A stretch of DNA of 64,000 nucleotides from Euryodendron excelsum (taxonomy: Eukaryota; Streptophyta; Magnoliopsida; Ericales; Pentaphylacaceae), in contig CM065392.1 of assembly GCA_033060915.1 (NCBI GenBank), positions 20,921,001 to 20,985,000 on the forward strand. The letters run 5' to 3'. Positions within the stretch are counted from its first letter, which is position 1, and every line of letters starts with the position of its first letter. Positions 35,388 through 45,871 of the stretch are shown here, piece after piece. The notes under the pieces are model-generated. The model searched no databases. It worked only from the letters and a program-made list of their open reading frames with translations, and was not told the origin of the DNA. The position numbers and the translations under genes are program-made.

Positions 35388-37479
35388 GAGAGAGAGGAGA
35401 ACAGTGTTACTTGCCTCTTTTCTGGGAGCAGAGTTATCCTCTTTATATAGGTGGGGGATTCTTGGAAGGCGACCAACCCGTGAAGAGCATCAAGTGCTCA
35501 ATGGTGGCTGGTTGTTCTAGGTCCCACAAGAGTGTAGTCAATTCTATAGTGCTGAACTCCTCAGAGGTGGTTGGCATTCAGTTCAACTTTGTAGAGGTTG
35601 TTAGCTGTCATAAATGCTTTGTCTTCTTCTTGATGTCTTTCAGTGGAGGTCTCTTTATTATAAGATTGGTTAAAGGGCGAGTCCTGCCATGGGAGGGATG
35701 AGCACCTTAATGAATCCACAATTTCTAGCCACCAATCCACAAGTCCTTGATAGTCCCGCGTGGGGTCACGGGTTGCTCAGGCATCTCATGACTGTGGCAC
35801 TAACCTTGAGGGTCTCTAGGTCTTGCTTGTAACCTAATCTGGTGGGGTTGCTGTCTTGGATCAAGATGGAGGTGAGCTTAGGATGCTTAGGTGGTCTTTG
35901 TGGACAGACACAAGGCATGAAGGATATCCTTGGAGGGTCCCATGAACTGAGCCAGGGATGGAGCATCCTTACCTTGAGCTGGTAATCATGTGTTCTCAAT
36001 CGGAGGTCCCTTGGCCTAGCCTAAGGGTTACTTGAGTCGGACTTATCATGGACTTAGGCCAGGGCACTGTGTGCGCTGCCTTTGATCCATCAAAGCTCGA
36101 CCCTCTTAGGTAGGGGAGGCTTAGGAGTTGGCTGGCCAAGTCTTGCCCTGTGGGGTTGACATGCGGGGCCATCTTTGGAGATGACGTGGTTTGCCACATA
36201 GTTATTGTGATAAGTGGACCTACAAGCTGTCGAGTTAATTTTTTGGGTTGATTTTCACGTCTTAGTTATTATAAAATTGTCAAGCTTGATTAGCAGACAT
36301 GACAAAGAGGTGATGCATTGATACAGATGGATTCAATCCAAAAAATTTTTAAATCCATGATATTCACCAAACCCTGGAATAATATGAATTAGCAGAAATT
36401 GGGTTAGAGAAACCTATTATGATGAAGAAGCAGCTAACCTGATGAGGGAAAGAGTTGACTGTTGAGCTGGCCATAGTAAAAGGGGGTGCCACTAATCCTT
36501 TAATCAATTGAGGACTTCTTGTGAAGAATACAATTAGGGCCTCTCTTTGAGCAAAAGAATGATGAGATTAACAATCTCAATATTGTGCCTGATGTAGCAT
36601 GGCTTCTTGAGGATTTCTCTAAAAGCATAGTGGGCAAAATAATATGCTGATTTGTTTCTTGAGATGGGGGATAGAAGAGATGAAAGAACCATAAGAACGA
36701 ACAGATTTGTATATATATATATATAGAGAGAGAGAGATCAAAGCTCTTCAAACAATTGAACTTTTGTTCATCTTCTGAAGGTTATTTTGTTTTACAACCA
36801 TAAGGCCTACATATAGGTTTCATAAAATGTTAAAAACACACATTCTCTAAATCTAAGCCTCTACCTGTCATGGTAACCAAGTACCACCAAAAATTCTCAC
36901 ACTTGTGCCGCTAAAAATCCTAATAAAATGAAAGCATAGCAAGATCAAATCAAAGGCTTCTAACATGAATAGTTATTATTAAGGGTAACCAACATATCTT
37001 CTCATTGGTCCCACATCAACTTGACTGCATCAATCCCCCCTTTTGGGAGAAAATTTGACCTTGAGTTTTGCCGATCTTCAAGAATGAGAAGTTTTTTGCG
37101 TCAAGTTGGCTGTACCAGTGCCGGTGTCCTATTTTTTTTTTTTTTCTGAACGTATTTGTACTGATTCACTTGTTCGTCTTTTGCCCTTTGATTTCCATTT
37201 CCTGCACATCTCCTTTGGTTCTCCCATCAGAGAATACTAAGTATAGCACGGTAACTTTCTGCTTGCGCATTTGGCAGTCCAACTTTTGATTTCTTTTTCT
37301 GCTCCATTAAATGGAATTACTTGCCAATTTTTTTTTTTTAAAAATATTTTGAATGCAATCTTATAAAAAATTTATGCTTGCCCTTTTAACGCAGGAGAAT
37401 AGGCATTGAAGCCAATGAAGAGCTAAGGTCCATATTCAAGAGGAATGTGCATCTCATGCTTCAGGTCAGAGTGAAATGA
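22173..37479 (+). CDS. ERG: ERA-like GTPase ERG, mitochondrial (complete, 8 exons)
   Basis: Exons: 22173-22658, 27536-27625, 28400-28545, 32893-33051, 33142-33212, 34658-34761, 34927-35066 and 37395-37479. All introns are GT-AG and the joined frame is 1281 bp (426 aa) with no break. The start at 22173 gives a basic, Ser/Thr/Leu-rich N-terminus (MKALRVLRTLTSLSSLK) typical of a mitochondrial targeting peptide; an in-frame ATG at 22140 would add 11 residues. GTPase motifs: G1 GAPNAGKS (about residue 150), G2 region TNTTTHEV, G3 DTPG, G4 NKVD, and SGLKGSGV as the G5 region. The C-terminal KH domain carries GKNGCKIG. ERA proteins bind 16S-type rRNA and help assemble the small ribosomal subunit; plant ERG is reported as mitochondrial and needed for seed development. 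The length is close to the roughly 437 aa remembered for the Arabidopsis protein. Introns 1, 3 and 7 are filled with transposons. Confidence 0.95.
22659..23575. other. ERG intron 1, first part
   Basis: Donor gtttgt after ATG of the TNYM residues. A short direct repeat, gattggcaat(t/a)tccgaaaaa, occurs near 22889 and 22955. No element or exon recognised. Confidence 0.5.
23577..24640 (-). mobile_element. LINE fragment 1 (zf-RVT region), minus strand
   Basis: Minus-strand translation gives HSFLSWLAIQEKLRTQDKL (about 24240-24180) and further on HLFFDCSFKYRVWKTLG (about 24115-24060). These are the FxxWLAxxxRLxTxDRL and HLFFxCxFxxxVW motifs of the zf-RVT region at the end of plant L1-type reverse transcriptases. 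The 3' end carries a terminal A run, seen here as a T run at 23577-23588 next to gggaaggtgatataag. Frames are broken by stops. It is 5'-truncated; the right limit is approximate. Confidence 0.75.
24836..25165 (-). mobile_element. LINE fragment 2, 3' end, minus strand
   Basis: The T run at 24836-24848 followed by gataagtaaacaagtatat is the complement of a common plant LINE end (...tatacttgtttacttatc then poly-A). Minus-strand translation just inside gives IPHCAMWNIWRERNCRTFEG, the classic terminal WxIWRERNxRxF motif of plant L1 elements. Only about 330 bp remain. It lies 0.2 kb from LINE fragment 1 in the same orientation. Confidence 0.8.
25767..26011 (+). mobile_element. SINE with 15-bp target-site duplication
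   Basis: A 245-bp element opens gaaaactgagtagttggtttagtgggtaag, with an A-box-like tRNA promoter (tggtttagtggg) and a weak B-box-like tgagttgagtct. It ends in a run of 10 A. It is flanked by GATTATTAGAAACTG (25752-25766) and GATTATCAGAAACTG (26012-26026), 14 of 15 identical. Length, Pol III boxes, A tail and a long duplication together fit a tRNA-derived plant SINE mobilised by LINE machinery. Confidence 0.85.
26030..27535. other. ERG intron 1, last part
   Basis: Contains an A/(TA)n tract at about 26409-26442 and a pyrimidine-rich acceptor ending at 27535. No exon or element recognised. Confidence 0.5.
27829..28312. mobile_element. hAT-like MITE, copy 4, with target duplication
   Basis: The ends cctaagaagcacggatac and gtgtccgtgcttcctaa form the family's inverted repeat. 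GGTAAAA flanks it at 27822-27828 and 28313-28319. It matches the copy at 9902 along its length: the gggatatagcg start block, acaactaacaagtt, gttttgaaatttatgaatt, ttggacacaccaattggcgtgtc and the terminal gagtgtccgtgcttcct. It is inside ERG intron 2 and non-coding. Confidence 0.85.
28546..30060. other. ERG intron 3, first part
   Basis: Around 29430-29740 there are several gtgtcgagtgt, gtgtccaa and aacacagatac blocks, probably the decayed remains of another hAT-like copy. No exon seen. Confidence 0.45.
30061..30455. mobile_element. Inverted-repeat element with tRNA-like boxes
   Basis: The start atcagaatcgaaccggac and the end gtccggttttgatatct are reverse complements with few mismatches. Inside, tggcacagtggtagtt fits the Pol III A-box pattern TGGCNNAGTGG, and ggttctactctc 40 bp later is close to a B box. 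A related fragment lies at 38776-38880. A SINE captured in, or evolved into, an inverted-repeat element would explain it. Confidence 0.6.
30456..31358. other. ERG intron 3, middle, unrecognised open frames
   Basis: A block at 30640-31120 has higher GC and open frames of about 90 codons on both strands (for example the stretch reading CGFPQGGQPYARSNAPG on the + strand). No family was recognised; it may be a captured or decayed transposon fragment. Confidence 0.3.
31359..31945 (-). mobile_element. hAT-like MITE, copy 5, reversed and decayed
   Basis: Read in reverse, the right end gives aaaaagcaaggatac, then gtgggac and tttttgaaaaaccaagacac, matching the start of the other copies. The left end is ctaagaagagactgtgtc. 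Target duplications cannot be matched. It is in the opposite orientation to copies 1-4. Confidence 0.5.
32150..32420 (-). mobile_element. LTR/TRIM-type fragment with primer-site complement
   Basis: tgctctgatactatg at 32319-32333 is the complement, with one or two changes, of the initiator-Met primer-binding motif TGGTATCAGAGCA. It is followed by tgttgaattgttgaccacc. A similar tgttgaattgttgactaccc with the same downstream order (aagct, gaga, gtaactt, attattt) lies at 32157. This fits two terminal-repeat pieces around a tiny interior, a short non-coding retroelement read on the minus strand. Confidence 0.45.
34527..34657 (+). repeat. Tandem duplication of the ERG exon-6 splice acceptor
   Basis: Two 63-bp units, 34527-34589 and 34595-34657, share attctctctacaaag, gtacctaact, tggctcttcat and cttaggcag. 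The second ends at the real acceptor of exon 6; the first ends in an equally good cttaggcag at 34589. Using the upstream one would insert 68 nt and give a stop codon 10 codons later. Confidence 0.8.
35067..36310 (-). mobile_element. LTR-like sequence in ERG intron 7 (uncertain)
   Basis: Read on the minus strand, cctatataaagagg (near 35450) is a TATA box followed by a leader with a long CT repeat, here (AG)n at 35344-35398. GC-rich non-coding sequence extends to about 36200. This arrangement resembles a U3-R-U5 region, but ends, primer site and target duplication were not found. Confidence 0.3.
36311..37050 (-). mobile_element. Possible second LTR with purine tract, ERG intron 7
   Basis: On the minus strand, caaaaggggggattg (about 37047-37033) resembles a polypurine tract next to an LTR start (tgatgtgggaccaatgag). 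A TATA-like cctatatgtagg and a ctctctctc tract follow. No pol sequence or target duplication could be identified, so the call is tentative. Confidence 0.3.
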
Positions 37480-37720
37480 TGCAATTGGCAAATGAATCAC
37501 GTGTTGCCAGCATACCTTTTCTACCAAGCAATTTTGTTCTGTATATATAGGGGCCATCTAATGTATTTGTACTGTATTTCTCTTCGTTTCTTAACCTTTC
37601 AAAGAACTGAGTGAGTTGCAATGATTCATTAGCTTGCATATGCGATTAAGATTGGGTAAGGGCTGTTAATCATTAGAAGAATCCCTGTTTGACGGAACTA
37701 TTCTCATTTTTTGCATTTAT
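37480..37720 (+). other. Probable 3' UTR of ERG
   Basis: Sequence directly after the TGA at 37477-37479. The poly(A) site cannot be fixed from the sequence. Confidence 0.4.
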
Positions 37721-38967
37721 ATTCAGTTTTAAGTCCCATTGTTTGCTTTTGTATGCTGTCAAGTCTCACGAATAAGATCGGTTACCCGTTCAATGTTGGC
37801 ATTACTTTCTGCATTTTCCTTTGGAAAATATAAGCAAGAAAGAGGCAAAAGAAAAAAGAGAGAAAAGAAAAGTCAGCCTTTCTTTATGTATGTATGTGTA
37901 TATATTTATATGTGTGTAGCGTTTTGAATCAGCAAGATAAACAGGCTTCTTAGAGTATTTCACTCAAGAAAAACTTTACCTTGGAAGGCACTGGCACTGA
38001 AACTGTAAGACGTACCCAAGAAGCTAGAACCTCCTGTTGCCGAAAAAGGGGGTATTGGGGAGAGATTTTTTTATTTTTGATATATAAAGATGGTATGAAA
38101 CTCCCCCTAAAGTTTTGGGCAAGCCTGTGCAAAGTAGAATGTTTGGAGAAATTGTTAGAAGCTGCTCGCAAAAAAGCCAGTTTTTGACCAGGATGTCATC
38201 AGTTTTAAAAGAAAAATTCAAGCTAGCGCTACTTAAAAACTATTTTTCATTTTATGATTAATTTTGCCACCCTTGTTTTATAGGCAAGAGTTTGTTTTTA
38301 TTAGGGGAAAGGGTAGTTGATGCAGAAGTTTGAATCCCAGACATGAACTTGCAAATAAAAAGAAAAAAAAATTTCCTCTTTCATTACGTTGTCAAGTACT
38401 TTCAAAGCTTTTTATATCGAAGATGGATTAGGATCCTATTTATTTCGTAGTTAGATTGGAGATCTACTTTTTATTGATTGAGGAGTTAGCACATTAGTTA
38501 AAATAAAAATGAAAGAATATGATCAGTTAACTTAAAAATTTAGTTGGAAATAAATGAGTTTGTGGTGATATATATGAAAACAAATTTTATTGTAAAAAAA
38601 AGTAGCTCTGATAAAATATTTGACAATGCCTAATCTAGTCCATTGGTCAATGGAATGGAAATATCTATTTTAACAATAGAATGGAGGATTCAAATCTGGT
38701 AATTCATATTTGCAAAGTGATACAAAGCTTCCACTTTGAATGCATGATTTCAAAGCCTGTAAATTCATAAATATTAGAACCGAACAGGACATTAAATCGG
38801 TGATGTTATCGGTTCACGGTTCATTGGTTCAACCGATAGTTTAACTGGTATTATAAATTAAATGTATTTTTATTTATTCATATATATTTTATCTTAAATA
38901 AAATTTATATTGCAAAATAAAACACTAGAGCACCCGTACACATACATATTAATAATTTAAATATAAA
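37721..38967. other. Intergenic sequence with repeat fragments
   Basis: Contains the second copy of the gattaggatcct repeat (38423-38525) and a fragment of the gaaccg(a/g)ac inverted-repeat element (38776-38880: gaaccgaacaggacatt, cggttcacggttcattggttcaacc). No gene seen. Confidence 0.5.
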
Positions 38968-39250
38968 TATATAGACTAATATATTTAATAATTTTTAATT
39001 TTTTATGCATCAATTTTTTCAAAAAAATAGCTAAATCTATAGTCTTTAAAATAATCATTGTAGTAATTTTTTTTATTTAATTACAATTTTTTTTTTTTTG
39101 CAAAACATAAATAAAAAATGTGTTATTTTATGTTTTAATGTCAGAACAATATACGTGACAATCAACTATTAGTCACAATAAAATTTGATAGAAATTTCTT
39201 TCCAATTCGCTTATTCGATAACTAAAGTGCAATTTGACCACTTGGTTGTC
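38968..39250. repeat. Dispersed repeat A, copy 2
   Basis: Collinear blocks shared with 14968-15290: atatatagac, aataatttttaatttttt, atgcatca, gacaatcaactatt, ccaattcg and ccacttggttg. Non-coding. Confidence 0.6.
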
Positions 39251-40130
39251 AAGAGTCGATACTAGTTTTAAACAAGGCAATATTTTGGACAAAATCTTCA
39301 AAAAGCTTGGGAAGGATTGAAAGATTTACGAGAAACACGCTGTAATATCTTCAATTTCGTTTTGTGCTTTAATTGATTCTTCCAATAATGATACCCTAAT
39401 TTTTCTAACAAATATCTTCAATGATAGCCCAAAATTTCCAGTTCGTTGGCCGAATGATTTATTATCAAATGCATTATATTAGATCTATTCAAGGTTTTTT
39501 TTTATTTATAATTATTTTCATATGAAACTTCCAGTTAAACTTTAAATTGCTTTTCTTAGGCACTTTTTGAAGTACATTGGGTCGTAGTATCATTCAGCAG
39601 TAATTACTGATTGTTTTAATATTATAACAATCAAATTGAACAACAATACTAGTAGTGTGTCATGACATGCAAAAGAAGCCTAGAATTAGGAGCTCATTTA
39701 TTACTTTTTTGTTTGAAAAAATTCAAAACAAAAGGGAAATCGAATGCTAAATGTTTTCAATCAAATTGGATATTAGTAAGCTTACTAAGGATATTTTTTT
39801 TCCACAGGGAAATATGAATCTCAGTAGATTACAATAGAATATCACTTTGTTCCATTTGTATTTAAAAAACAAGACGAGTGTTTCTCATCTCAGAACATGT
39901 ATTATTTAATGAACGATTGACTTCTTGTATTCACAAAAAGTTTTAATATCAATTTTCTGTTATAATCTGTTTAAAATTTAGATGAAAAATTATCACGTTG
40001 CCTTTGCAAAATATTATTAGATTCTTGTGTGTACAAAATTCATTGCCTCTTTTTTGATCTTATAGAAATTTACATATAAATATATCCATACCAAGAGCCA
40101 AAGAACTCCAAATCGAAGAAGTCGTAAAGA
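39251..40130. other. Intergenic sequence left of the gypsy element
   Basis: AT-rich, nothing recognised. It ends at the target duplication CTTAT (40131-40135). Confidence 0.5.
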
Positions 40131-40135
40131 CTTAT

Positions 40136-40634
40136 TATAAGTGGGATTTTTAGCAAGACCCGGTTGAACTTTTGAAATCGAATTGACAAGTACGAACAAT
40201 CTGCAAGAGAAGAAGATGATGAGAATGTTTCGACCTTCTTTGGGTCGAAGGCGCTCCAATGATTAAATTACCAAGCTTAATTACAATAAATCAAATAAAA
40301 TATTGGAGAACTAGAACTCAAGTGAACGTACATTGCACCTTAATGGTATGGAGTATTTATAGTGCTCAGAATGCCATAATCCCATAGGAAATTGTATTCT
40401 GTCTCCTCTTAGGAGTTAATCTCTTTTGGATAATTGTCTAGTGTCCTAGTCGTTTTAGGAATGGACTTGCATATGATCAACCAACTTGGTCTTTGCTGGA
40501 TCTGGGCTAGATTTAACACAGTTGGGGCCTTCATCTTGGCGCTAGTGAATTTGGGTCTTTTCTGGCCTAGGTCGGCTGTATGTTTTTAGACAGACCCGGT
40601 ATAATTATTCTGAGCTTTATTATTTTGACCCACA
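40136..40634 (-). repeat. 3' LTR of the gypsy element
   Basis: 499 bp, collinear with 49276-49766, including ctgcaagagaagaagatgatg, gagttaatctcttttggata and tttaacacagttggggcctt. The outer end reads TATAAG where the other copy has TGTAAG, a mutated TG/CA end. The inner end is ccaca next to attgcccccc. Confidence 0.92.
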
Positions 40635-40984
40635 ATTGCCCCCCAGCCCTAGTGCCGTTTGTAAGGGGCCTGGGGTTGGTACTTACACAACTGTAGATAC
40701 TCGGTATACGACACATGCCCGTTATAGTCATCAATTGCCATTTAATGAGATATGACTGTTAGGGAAACCCAATGCCTTTTTGCTGTCAATCCACGTTTTT
40801 TTTTGTAAATGAGGAGTCCTTCTGTCTAAGTGAAACACCAGATCGGTGATACTCTGTATATTCTAATTTGATCATCTGTGAAGAAACTTTGTAAGTCCCT
40901 CTTGTTTGTTATTCTTTCTCTGCTTCCTAACTTGAAAACCCTAGGACTTTTAGGTTATCTTCCATAGCGAATCGGCTTAGGAGC

Positions 40985-43226
40985 ATGCTTGATAGTCCCA
41001 CTGCCGTTGCGGCCTTTAAGCGTAGATACGATTTCCCAGAGGGGGTAGATATTAAGTTAATCGGGCCCAAGGACAATGGCTGGTTTGAAAACGAAGAGGG
41101 GACTCCCTTCCTCCTAATTGCCATTGTTGAGGGTGGACTTAGATTCCCGGTTCACCCTTTCCTTATTGTTGTCTTAAACCACTATGGAATCACCCCCATC
41201 CAACTCCAGTCTAATGGGTACAGAATAGTTATGGGAATAACCAAATTAAATAGGTGTTTGAACCAAAACCTAGGCCTCTACGAGTTCAATTATTGCTATT
41301 CGGGTGTAGAGTTGAGTTGGGCTAAGTCGGACCGAAAGAGGTATCACTTCTGTGTTAGCAGTGTGCTGAGGGAATTGGTCCAGTTCCTCCTTAGTTCAGG
41401 GAAGGGGACTGATGATATTATTGTGAGAGTAAACAGGCCATGGGAGTTCGGCAACATCTCAGAAGAGGTTCTCCCAACGATGAGATGCCTTAGGGTTCCA
41501 AAGAAAATAGGTGGATCCTCACATTCTCTAACAAGTTTTTCTTCGATCTCTGCTTTCACCTGTCTCTGTTGATCTTAACACTGTGTTCTTGTTTTTTGGC
41601 AGCTGACTTCGGCCTTAAAGACAAAGAGTTTGAACAAGTTGGTGTGGACATTGTTGCTCTCAACCAAGTCTGGACATACAAGGGTGAGGGCGAGTTGAGA
41701 GGAATTAGTCGGGCTGCTCACATACTACTGGGCACCCAATTCGATACTAGTCCTTCTTAGCCATTTATGGGGTACTAGAGAACGTGATTGCCGTCCAGAA
41801 GGTAGAAGGTGATCTGCACCATCTTAGAGACTTTTTGTATGTCCTGCTTTAATTGTTTGCTGCTGAAAGTGGTATGGAGCGCCCACAGCCCCAAAACCTA
41901 GCGGCCTTCCTTAAGAAGGATGTTACCAAAAAAAGGAAGAGGGACGGAGCAAGTGCATCCATCGATACTGTTGTTGTTGCTACTTCCACATCTACGCTGT
42001 CTCCAGTCATCACAGTCCCAGCGGTGCCCCCAGTGATAGATCTGGTGGAGCCTATGGTGGCTTAAGAAGCGAAGAAGAGGAGGAGGCTAGTGAAAGTTGC
42101 TAAGGCTGATGATGCTTCAGAGAATTCGGCATGCCCTGAGGAAGAAGACAAGGGTAAGGGAAAGGAGAAGGAGGCCAAGGAGTTTGTGGTTCAGCCACAA
42201 GTTGGTGATCCTGCCATGACTTCTCAAGATTCCACTCTTTTTAATGCCGATGTTGTCGTCGGGCTCTTCAGGCTATTGTGTTGCCTAGAGATATTAAGGA
42301 GCTGAGCGACACAACCACTGAAGATATTTTTAAGGGGTAGCTCATGCCTTGATGGTGATAAGTTGTCTTCCCATTCTGCTTTTTGGTTGATTTTTTGCCC
42401 AACTTTTTACTGATGCAGTGGATTGTCTTATTTTGACTAGGTTGCCATTTAAGGCTTGGAAACCATACATCGTTATTGTAGCTTACACGATTGGCACAAG
42501 AGCTTGATACATAAATACAGCAAGCTAAAGGATTACTTTTATATCCAAGATCGGGACGCTTGAGCTTTGAGGACGGTGTTGTGAAGTAGTAAAGCCGCCC
42601 TTGCTGAAACCTAGGCTTGCTTTAAGCAGAAGGAAGAGCATTTCCAAGTGATGAAAGCAGAGGCTGAAGCTCTAAAGGCTCATCTCACCGAAGCAGAGAA
42701 GTCAGAATATGAAGCGAAGGCATGCTTGGCTGGAGCCATAATGGACCTTGACAAGTTGAAGGTGAAATCACAGGCCTAATACATAAAGGGCTACGAGGAT
42801 GCTGGAGACATTTAAGAAGCTTAAGCCAAGAAAATCTACGAGCAACTCTTCCGAGAAGGCTGGAAATTAGCCTTGAGGAAACAAGCTCTGGATAAGTCTT
42901 CTTCTTTGTGGACAGAGATACCGGTCCGGGCTAAAGCCGATCAAAGGTCTGATGCAAAGGTTGATGAAGATGAAGAAGAAGAAGAAAAAGAGGCTGTCCA
43001 TGGGGTCAAACCAGCTGAAACTAGGCTTCATGCAGACTTGCCTCTTATAGTGGAGAACCCCCTTGCCGATGTGGATCTCGCCGAGACGAAAACGTCTGCC
43101 GAGTTGAACACCGTCGCCAAACAACCCTCTGCTGGGTCCACTGCTGCTGCCGAACTATCTTCTGTCGGAACTAATGCTAATTTTCCTTTCATTGAAGCTA
43201 CTCTAGTTACTGATCCGCTTTTATAG
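40985..43226 (+). pseudogene. Antisense additional ORF of the gypsy element (decayed)
   Basis: The first open piece (40985-41572) starts MLDSPTAVAAFKRRYDFPEG and contains GLRFPVHPFLIVVLNHYGI. This is the signature of the so-called putative gypsy-type transposon domain (Pfam Transposase_28 type) found in plant Tat-group elements. A likely intron ends at ttttttggcag near 41601; the frame continues DFGLKDKEFEQVGVD. Further pieces (41853-42065, 42090-42305, about 42600-43226) are rich in Glu, Lys and Ala with coiled-coil character, as in the C-terminal part of such frames, and contain in-frame stops. The role of this protein is unknown. It lies on the strand opposite to gag-pol, between integrase and the 3' LTR. 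Confidence 0.7.
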
Positions 43227-43699
43227 TTTTTTACTTTCTTGCCTCCTTTATAATTATGCCTGCGAGCAGAACATTTTGTATTCTGTTTTTTAATAGAGTG
43301 AGATTTTTAACTGTCCCAACTCTCATTTCTAGTATTTTCAATCATGTTTTTACTTTACACTTGATCTGAAACTAGTTTTAGGCTAAGACATTCCAGCTGA
43401 ACTGTTTTACCCGAACAATGCTTAATTTTCTACCAAGTTGAGTGAGTTTTGGATATTCTAATGCCATACTTAGGTAGGATCAATGTTTTCTTGGCTTTTA
43501 TTTGCTTAACAATCTTTGGTTTTTATGGCCTTCATTGGCCGTCCTGCTCAACTTGGACAAGACTAAACTTTTACACTTGGTTTTTGTGGCCTTCATTGGT
43601 CGACCTGCCCAACTTGGATAGGACCAATTTTTTACGCTTGATTTTTATTTTGCTTTGGTGCTTGCTTGCTGGAATGGCATTAGACATGTAGATTTGCAG

Positions 43700-44900
43700 A
43701 ATAACTCCCAGTTTTATTGATAATATGCAACAAAGTATTATTGTTGGTGATTACGTCATTTGGGAATAAGAACACTCCTATTGGTAGAACTTCCTGAGGT
43801 TGTTAGCGTTTCATGGTTGGGGTAGTTGTCACCCTTCTTCAATATTTTCCAGTCAGTATGCCCTCACGTTGACCTAGGATGCAATTCTATAAGGACCTTC
43901 CCAGTTTGGGACTAGCTTCTTCTTTGCTAGATTCTTGGTTGCCTCCAGTACTTTCCTCAGCACTAGTTCACCGGGAGCAAAAGCTCTTGACTGGACTCGT
44001 TTGTTATAGGCTCGGCTCAGTTGCTAATGATATCCAGTAAGTTAGAGTAGGGCAGCCTCCTTTTTTTCTTCAATAAGATCGAGGTCCTTTGCTAAAGTCT
44101 GATCGTTGAGGCTGGTGTCAAATGCTACCGATCTAATGGTAGGAAGTACGACTTCCAAGGGTATCACTGCCTCCACCCCATATGCCATTGAGAAGGGGGT
44201 TTCTCCAATAAATCTCTTTGGAGTGGTTCTATAAGACTATAAAACACTCGACAGCTCTTCAACCCATCTTCCCTTAGCTTTTTTCAGCCTCTTTTAGATT
44301 CCATTTAACATGGTCTTGTTTGATATTTTGGCTTGCCCATTACACTGTGAATAGGTCTGCGTTCAGTAGTAATATCTGATCCCAAGCCTTCTGCAAAATT
44401 CTATGAACATGTGAACGTCGAACTGGGTGTTGTTATCTGAAACCAATGCACGGGGTATGCCGAATCTTGTAATAATGCTCCTCCATGCAAATCTCTTAGC
44501 ATCAACTTCTTTGATAGTAGACAAAGGCTCTGCTTCCACCCACTTGGTGAAGTAATCAGTTGCCACTATGAGGAATCTCTTATTCCCTAGAGCTCGGGAT
44601 AGTGGGCATACTATGTCCAACCCCTATTGTGCAAAAGGCCATGGGCTGGTGATTGTAGTGAGGTCCTCGGCAGGTTGGTGGATTATCGGAGAACATACTA
44701 TGCGGCACTTCTAACATTTTAGAACATACTGTGCAGCATCCTTCTGTATATCGGGCTACCAATAGCCTTGAGAAATAGCTCGGTGCCCAAGAGATCTTCT
44801 GCCGACATGACTCCCGCAGATACCTTTATGTATTCAAATAGAATGCCCTGCACTTTGTTGGGGTGGACACAATAAAGATAGGGGCCAGTGAATAATCTTC
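43700..44900 (-). pseudogene. Integrase region of gypsy pol (decayed)
   Basis: The minus-strand reading includes VATDYFTKWVEAEPL and GIPRALVSDNNTQF, the first two Asp-bearing blocks of the D,D-35-E core. The third block reads NGQAKISNKT, where NGQAE is usual, so the catalytic Glu is replaced by Lys. GETPFSMAYGVEAVIP follows downstream. Stops interrupt the frame. Confidence 0.8.
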
Positions 44901-45018
44901 TGTATAACTCCTTGTCGAGCGATAGCTAGTACTTTAATGATTGGTTCTTCTGATTCTAGCAGCACGTTCTGATTTATTAGCTAGGGCTTGCACTTCTTCT
45001 TGTGCTTCTGCAGTGTCT

Positions 45019-45330
45019 TCACAGCACGTCCTTGTTGAGGTTGATTTGATGGAGCTTGTACTTGCTGAATTTGCCAAGCAACTCTTTTTCTTTTGCTAGG
45101 TACTGCGCCATCCTGTCATTTTTTACCGAATATTCACCCATGATCTGGTTAACCACCAATTGGGAATCTAAATAAATAGCTATCTTGGCGATCTTAAGCT
45201 TTGTAGCCCGGCGCAGTCTAGCGAGCAAAGCCCCGTATTCTAACTCGTTGTTTGATGCAGTAAACTCCAACTTGATAGCCTGCTCTAATGCCATATCGTT
45301 TGGCGTGATAAGTACTATGCCCGATCTCAC
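45019..45330 (-). pseudogene. RNase H domain of gypsy pol
   Basis: Open 103-residue piece with SNNELEYGALLARL and IYLDSQLVVNQIMGEY, the Glu and Asp blocks of the RNase H domain in Tat-type pol. It is not joined in frame to the RT piece. Confidence 0.75.
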
Positions 45331-45871
45331 CCCCCTGTCATTGGATGCTCTGTCGACAAAGAGCTTCTAATGATTAGCAGTCTCCCATAGTTCTAAGGGG
45401 GGTTCGGTATTTGATTGATCAGAATCAGGTGTCTGAATGGGTTCTTATGGCAGTTCAAGAGAAAATTTAGCAATGAAATCTGCAAGTACCTAACCTTTCA
45501 CTGCCGACTTGGGTAGGAATTTGATGTCGAATTCTCCCAGCTCTACCACCCGTTTTGCTATTCTTCTTGAGAAATTGACTCTTCTAAGGAGGGGCTTAAG
45601 CTAATGGTTCATGAGGACGTTGATTGTATAGGCCCTGAAATAGTGCACCAACTCAAGTGATGCCATTACCAATGCAAGGGCCAGCTTTTCTAGGGGAAGA
45701 TACCTATTCTTTGCTCCCAGAAGAGTTTTGTTGATATAGTAGACTAGCTTCTGCTGCCTGTCTTGTTATCGCAGTAGAACGGTGCTTACCGCATGGTTTG
45801 ATATTGCCAGATAAAGATAAAGCTCTTCGTGTTTGAGCGACATAAAAAGTAGAGGCAGTTGGGGCCAAATA

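Noticed and set aside
35281..35520. Arg/Glu-rich open frame
   Set aside because: Read-through of the (AG)n microsatellite at 35344-35398.
40985..41572. Independent host gene of 195 codons
   Set aside because: It lies between the two LTRs of the gypsy element and matches the additional-ORF signature of such elements, so it is transposon cargo.
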